NCBI GenBank assembly: GCA_018136815.1
Contig: CM030931.1
Location: 1,043,511 to 1,107,510, forward strand
Reading direction: 5' to 3'
DNA length: 64,000 nt
Source of the DNA: Isochrysis galbana
Taxonomy: Eukaryota; Haptophyta; Isochrysidales; Isochrysidaceae
The position numbers and the translations under genes were made by a program. The notes under the pieces are model-generated. The model saw only the letters and a program-made list of their open reading frames with translations, was not told the origin of the DNA and ran no database searches. Below are positions 59,600 through 64,000 of the stretch, in pieces. How positions within the stretch are numbered: position 1 is the stretch's first letter; every line of letters starts with the position of its first letter.

Positions 59600-59917
59600 A
59601 AAAAAAAACTTCTTAATATTCTCGCCGCGCGCGCGACTACGACTACGCACCCTTATTATGCTGCCACGCCCGCTACTCTCAACTCCCCTCCACCTGCCTT
59701 GCGGCTCGTCCCTTGTGCACTACCTAGGGGCTGGGTGTTTGGGGTTTCCTGTAGCAGGCGGTGTGTTCCAATCCCCGATAGGTTGTCCACTCCTTCCTCC
59801 TGCGCCATCGGGCTATCGGTTTCTATGTTTCCTTGTTGTGTCCGTGAGGCGGGCGGTTAGATCGCGGGGAGGTCTGAGGGCTGGGGGCAGGTAGGCGGGT
59901 GGGACGTGGGACGCGAC

Positions 59918-61509
59918 TTTGTGTTGTGCGCGGTCAAAAACTATTGTTATAGTTTTAGCGATGGAGCGCGCGCCGACCGCTCCCACCTCCCAGCCCCCCG
60001 CCGTCACGACGCCCCAACGGGGCCGCCCCAAACCGCCGGAGCCCAAGCGCCCACAGGCCGCCGCGCCGCCTGACAACGACGTCGACATGACGGCACCACC
60101 CTCGCCTCCCAAGCTGCCACAGAACCAGGGAACAGGCAGAGTCCTGTTCCCTGGTGACAACCAGACCCAGGGCAATGCCCTGCCACCCAACCCCTCCGCT
60201 CCTCCACCAACTCAAGGACTCCCCATGGGAGGTGGCAGCTCTGCTGCCACCCCCATGGCGGCCACTCCTACCATCAGTGCACCCCTCGGGGGCGGGCACT
60301 TAACACAACAATCCATTTTGGGGGCCTTTGCGCCCTCAAACCAACAACCAACTCAAGCAGCCAGGACATACGCGCAAGCTGCGCATGGACACAAAGGGAA
60401 GGATCCAGCCAAGCAAGCCCAGCAGCCACAAGCCCAACAACCACAACAGCCGTCGCGCAAGCGAGCGGATCCTCAATCGGATCCAAAGCCGACTCTCCAC
60501 AACTCCACCCCTTTTGCTTCTCCTCCACCTGATGAGGAAGAGGAGCCCGAAGACACGCCTTTTTTCATCCAGCTAGCTCAGCTAGCTGATGACAAAAAGG
60601 ACATCAAGAGCGAGGATGTCGCCACTTTCATGAAATTCCTCCTCTCTAGGCTGGAAGGCCTAGACGCAACTCCAGATGGCATGGACAAAGGCCGCAAAGG
60701 CCCTTGGATCTTCTACGTCGATGAAGACGCACATGATCAATTCAAGGCCGCATACGGAGACAAAGTTAACACAGCACTCTCTGGAGTCCCGCATGAATTT
60801 GGAATCACCTATGGCGCGTTAATCGACTCGGCCCCTCGTAAGTCGAGCGCTATCCGGTCCTCCCTAAAAGAGGTGGCGACCTACATTGTTTTTCGCATCT
60901 TTGATCCGATCAAGGCTTTCAAGACCAAGACTAGGCACTTGGCTAACTCGCTCGAGCGCGAGGGTTTCCACGTGCTAAGGGGCAACCAACAGCGGGCCAA
61001 AACCTCACTCGAAGGTATCACGAAAGTTGAGTCCGGCAAACGTCCCATCTGGCACTTTTATGTCTACACGGACACGTCGGCCTTAGGGCACCGTTTCCCT
61101 CGCAACTTTCATGTGACTCTCGATGACGGAGAAAATTTCAACTTGGACTATGCGGTCCGATCATCAGTGGAATGTGTGACTCCTGAAGGGGAATTAGCCA
61201 TCCATGGAGCCCCCGGAGGCTGCAAAGGATACGACAAGCCGTGGGCTATCTCATTTCTCCGTAAAAACCAAGTTAGCTTTCGCCAATGCACGTGCGAACA
61301 AGATAAGGCGAAAGCAGAACAACGAAAGCGCCAAAGGGACGCAAGTAACGCCCCGGAACCAGCTTCTCCGATAAAGAGGGAACTGGGAAAGGGGGAGGGG
61401 GTTGTCAGGGGTTAAGGTTGGGTAGTAGGGAGGTACACTAGCACACTGCCTCACGCCGCACGCGTAGCGGGGAATTTTAAGAAGATTTTTTTTTTGTGTT
61501 GTGCGCGGT
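59918..61509 (+). mobile_element. Half-LINE: ORF1-only retroelement with 17-bp duplication
   Basis: TTTGTGTTGTGCGCGGT occurs at 59918-59934 and 61493-61509; the empty site is single at 9336-9352. The 1.56-kb element between starts with the hairpin AAACTAT-TGTT-ATAGTTT, carries one intact ORF and ends GGAATTTTAAGAAGA plus Ts only about 70 bp after the stop. It has no endonuclease or RT, and nothing is deleted at its edges. It therefore moved as an ORF1-only unit, presumably with LINE enzymes. Confidence 0.92.
59961..61415 (+). CDS. ORF1 protein of the half-LINE (484 aa)
   Basis: The start is the ATG five bases after the 5' hairpin (MERAPTAPTSQPPAVTTP); the frame is open 14 codons further up only through the target duplicate and hairpin. 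The N-terminal 190 residues are P/Q/A-rich and disordered, with basic RGRPKPPEPKRP that could act as a nuclear signal. Residues about 205-450 are folded-looking: DVATFMKFLLSRLEGL, GPWIFYVDEDAHDQFKAAYG, ATYIVFRIFDPIKAFKTKTR, RPIWHFYVYTDTSALGHRFP. The C-terminus is basic (CTCEQDKAKAEQRKRQRD) without a CCHC knuckle. By position it should be an RNA-binding ORF1p. I do not recognise the fold; an RRM-like arrangement is possible. The unbroken frame suggests selection or youth. Confidence 0.8.
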   Translation: MERAPTAPTSQPPAVTTPQRGRPKPPEPKRPQAAAPPDNDVDMTAPPSPPKLPQNQGTGRVLFPGDNQTQGNALPPNPSAPPPTQGLPMGGGSSAATPMAATPTISAPLGGGHLTQQSILGAFAPSNQQPTQAARTYAQAAHGHKGKDPAKQAQQPQAQQPQQPSRKRADPQSDPKPTLHNSTPFASPPPDEEEEPEDTPFFIQLAQLADDKKDIKSEDVATFMKFLLSRLEGLDATPDGMDKGRKGPWIFYVDEDAHDQFKAAYGDKVNTALSGVPHEFGITYGALIDSAPRKSSAIRSSLKEVATYIVFRIFDPIKAFKTKTRHLANSLEREGFHVLRGNQQRAKTSLEGITKVESGKRPIWHFYVYTDTSALGHRFPRNFHVTLDDGENFNLDYAVRSSVECVTPEGELAIHGAPGGCKGYDKPWAISFLRKNQVSFRQCTCEQDKAKAEQRKRQRDASNAPEPASPIKRELGKGEGVVRG

Positions 61510-61690
61510 TAGGCGAGTCTATCCGTTATGCGGAGCGCTTGCGCTACCGCGGACAGGTTCATGCCCAGCGTTAGCGTGCCTTTGTCGTTCATCGTAAAGA
61601 CGGGGGCGCATAGCTCTCGCGGGGTCTTAAGCTTGGGTTTTCTTCCCTGGGAGGCTTTTCTGGTGCGTGCGGCCGAGGGTCTCTCCGGGG
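61510..61690 (-). pseudogene. LINE ORF2 C-terminal remnant
   Basis: About 60 codons (RKPKLKTPRELCAPVFTMND then KGTLTLGMNLSAVAQALRI) to the stop at 61509, nearly identical to 9352-9540. The upstream part is lost at about 61695. Confidence 0.88.
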
Positions 61691-61744
61691 GTACGAGAGC
61701 GGCGCGGCAGTGCTGCGCGCGCACGCCGCTAGCCACTAGCCTGC

Positions 61745-61855
61745 TGCTAGAAACACGGCGGCCAAACAGGAGGGGGTTTGAAACACGGCAAAACACGGCT
61801 GTGTTTGGCTTTCGTAGAAACACGGTAAACACGTGTTTCCCAGCTAGGACGATGG
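61745..61855. repeat. AAACACGG-rich repeat fragment, second copy
   Basis: Parallel to 15945-16055, with AAACACGG, TGTGTTTGGC and TAGAAACACGG in the same order. Confidence 0.6.
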
Positions 61856-61859
61856 CCCA

Positions 61860-62898
61860 CCCACCCACAGATGTGATGATCTAGTAGCTACCCCTCGTTG
61901 CCAAAAGTGTGACGTTCTATTTTTGGAAAGTGCCGGCAGGACTCCCGCTTTCATCGGGCTGATCCGACACATCTGGCCTAGCCACTATGCGGGCTGCCAC
62001 AGGGCTCCCACAGGTCAGACAGAACCGCAGGCCGCCCCTAGACTCGGGAGATTGAAACCAGTCCCATCCCAGAGACCGGGCCAAGTTGTGCACCCTTAGG
62101 TGCCATCCATCGATAATGGTGCAGTTCTTGCGCGTAGAGGACGTGGATACCCCCTAGTCTCGCTTGTGCTAGTGTGGATGCTAGTTTATGTTTTGCTCCA
62201 TTCAAAATGTGGCAATCTTCAGATTCAGATTATTGTTATTCACCATGACGGTATGGTAGATGGTAGATGGTAGATGGTAGCAGGGCGGTCAAACAGTGTT
62301 TTTTAATAAGGGGTGAAAAAATGACCATCTCAGAATTGAGGACGAAATTTGAGGATTTTTCACGGTAGAAAGTTCCCAATACACCCAACTAGCACTTATC
62401 CGGGGTCCATTAGGACCCGGCCGGACCTCCCTCTTGGGTAGGGCCAGGCGGAAATATTCCGAAAAACTTGCCCAAATATTCCGCGAAGATATCCCATTTA
62501 TATCCTATATCCCAAAAACAGCTGTTTTTACTGTTTTTCTTGGGCTTGTCGACTGTTTTTCACATGTAGGGTGTAGGGCGGCGGCCTCGGGGTCAGCCGG
62601 TGCGAGGCGGGGGGCGTGCGGGCGGCTCAGGTGAGATCCATGGGTGTGTTGTGATGAGAGAGAGAGGGAGAGCTTGGGCGGCTTGGGGCGCGTGCGCGTC
62701 GGAGAAGGGAAAGAGGGGGGGCGTCCCCCGCGCCGGCTTCCCCCCTAGGGCTAGGGGGAGGGTGAGTTTTCTTTTCCCTTTTTCCTTCGGTCTAACGCGC
62801 CCCCTCGCCCCTCGCTGCTCCGTCGCCGTTCTCTAGGAGTAGAGTACCCTACTCTAGGGCAAACTAAAGCCCGCTGGTCATTGAAGCTTCACAGAAAG
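61860..62898. other. Intergenic with one dispersed repeat
   Basis: 62262-62281 is a (GGTAGAT)n stretch. 62282-62440 is a third copy of the TAGGGCGGTCAAACAG repeat. 62845-62870 holds the inverted repeat TAGAGTACCCTACTCTA just before the next gene. No gene. Confidence 0.55.
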
Positions 62899-63973
62899 AT
62901 GCTCTGCGGCAAGCGATTGGCGCAGGCGTTCTTGCTGCCGTCCGCCCTCGTCCCGCTCGGCGGAGGCTCTTTGATCACGATGTGTTCATCTGCTGCTATG
63001 CAGGTGAACGCTTGCGCACTTGCGAGCATCGCGCAATATTTCGCCTATCGTCCTATGCTCTGGTCTCATCCGGAATCCTTAACGGTGTGGACACCTCGCA
63101 GACACATGAGCACCACCCAGGAGCTCAAACAATCAAACATGCATGGCCACCCTCAGGTAGACCGCGAGTATCCTGGGACTGCTGTGGTGCGTATGCACGC
63201 GGCACGCGAACGAGCCCGCTCTCTGAAGCCTGACGAGCTCAACGACGACTGGCAGGCAGTTCGCCGCCGCATCCTGTGGGCTGCTGGCCTCCGAGATCTA
63301 ACGGATGTGCCACCTGGCGCGGGCTACACTGGGCATGCATTCAACGACGACAATCATTGCGACGCTACATGCATGTCAGACGATGTAAGCTACAATACAA
63401 ACAATGGGCCCGATCGGGTCGCAGGCATCGCTTTAGGTAACAGACTTGGTCCGGGCATAGTGACTGCATCCGATCCTGATCTCGGTCCCGGAGGTTCGCT
63501 GTGCCTCCGCCCAGATGAGACATCCCACTCCCAAAAATTGGCCTCACAGCAACAAGAGATAGCCTCGCCTGCACCAGGCTGCTGAAGATTTGCTGTATTC
63601 GTCGCATGCTCGTGGGTGGCCTCACTTGGATTCCCAAGTTGTCTTACCGTACGTGATACTCAATGGCATCATCGGCACATAAACCCAACCTGCGCGTTCT
63701 GTAGGTTCATGGTCAACCTGCACGAATGGATGTCACCTGGATCCGCCGCGTGATGTTGCTCATGTCCAGTTTCGCTCTCGCATTGCATTCAAGCTTGTTT
63801 GGTGCCCACCAGATTTCGGAACATTTGTGTTGGTTGATGATGCTGGCGCTCTATTGAACAAAGGCACACCATGTGGCAGCATGCCAGCAATGGGTTACCG
63901 CCAATCAAACTACCAACTCGTGCGTGGATCAAAATACGCGGTCGAGGCCGACCGCATCGCTTCGAGCAAGTAG
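62899..63973 (+). CDS. Unrecognised two-exon protein (287 aa)
   Basis: Exon 1 is 62899-63493 and exon 2 is 63705-63973. The GT-AG intron in phase 1 joins to 288 codons including TAG. The ATG at 62899 opens a hydrophobic N-terminus (MLCGKRLAQAFLLPSALVPL) that could be a signal or transit peptide. The mature part is well ordered: DDWQAVRRRILWAAGLRDLT, PPGAGYTGHAFNDDNHCDAT, VAGIALGNRLGPGI, GPGG-SWSTCTNGCHLDPPRD, then VAHVQFRSRIAFKLVWCPPD, FVLVDDAGALLNKGTPCG and NYQLVRGSKYAVEADRIA. The junction GPGG/SWSTCTNGC exists only after splicing, which supports the model. Cys, His and Gly-rich loops suggest a secreted or organellar globular domain. I cannot name the family. Confidence 0.75.
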
Positions 63974-64000
63974 CAACAGCTACCATCGTTATCAAGAAGT

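Larger units (their letters stand above)
59600..61690 (-). mobile_element. LINE 3' end copy split by a half-LINE
   Basis: 59600-59934 is the LINE 3' UTR (minus strand). The ORF2 tail resumes at 61510-61690, colinear with 9353-9540. The two parts join perfectly if the half-LINE and one target duplicate are removed. Confidence 0.93.

Overview
The window looks like nuclear DNA from a single-celled eukaryote, most likely an alga. It is GC-rich. Several genes have GT-AG introns whose phases restore one continuous reading frame. The gene set (PUS10, mitochondrial cytochrome c, an EDR2-type protein, PAPS-dependent sulfotransferases, a MerC-domain protein, a CYP74-like P450) is eukaryotic. There is no operon structure and no Shine-Dalgarno spacing. 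A haptophyte or similar plastid-bearing protist is my guess; nothing seen here fixes the lineage. A 100-base run of N at 55611-55710 is an assembly gap.

Host genes sit as islands in a sea of mobile DNA. In order: a large coiled-coil protein (5526-8645, -), an EDR2-like lipid-binding protein (11119-13874, -), a small PDZ protein (16183-16503, +), PUS10 (20358-21875, -), a LysM protein with a CHORD-like zinc module (24432-25576, -), a type II membrane sulfotransferase (30271-32285, -), an ATP-grasp ligase (33182-34603, -), an eight-exon P450 (38167-40970, +), a three-exon cytosolic-type sulfotransferase (51091-52540, -), a MerC-domain protein (55750-56400, -), cytochrome c (58476-58993, -) and an unrecognised two-exon protein (62899-63973, +). 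These do not form an obvious pathway. Five unrelated ones (coiled-coil, PDZ, LysM, membrane sulfotransferase, ATP-grasp) carry the same roughly 75-100 bp block, or a piece of it, upstream of the start codon and always in the sense orientation. It may be a shared promoter or 5' UTR module.

The mobile DNA is layered. (1) A LINE family is present only as 5'-truncated copies: ORF2 C-terminus plus 3' UTR at 2801, 9021, 26560/28944, 41505 and 59600/61510. (2) ORF1-only 'half-LINEs' include one with an intact 484-codon ORF (59935-61492). It sits inside a LINE 3' end and is flanked by a 17-bp target duplication. (3) A short GC-rich non-coding class is best seen at 26951-27709. Classes 2 and 3 begin with a covarying 6-7 bp hairpin followed after 4-6 nt by an ATG. 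All three classes end in a similar T-run motif. (4) hAT-like non-autonomous elements have 8-bp duplications, TAGG-type inverted ends and many ATATGTAG motifs. (5) An intact copia retrotransposon (43847-48960) is inserted in a broken relative. (6) There are fragments of another retroelement (integrase at 4708, gag-like ORFs at 19055, 23466 and 35294). (7) Two related tandem arrays of about 203 bp lie at 673-1080 and 54151-54685.

All comparisons were made by eye within this window. No database search was run, so family names rest on recognised motifs.
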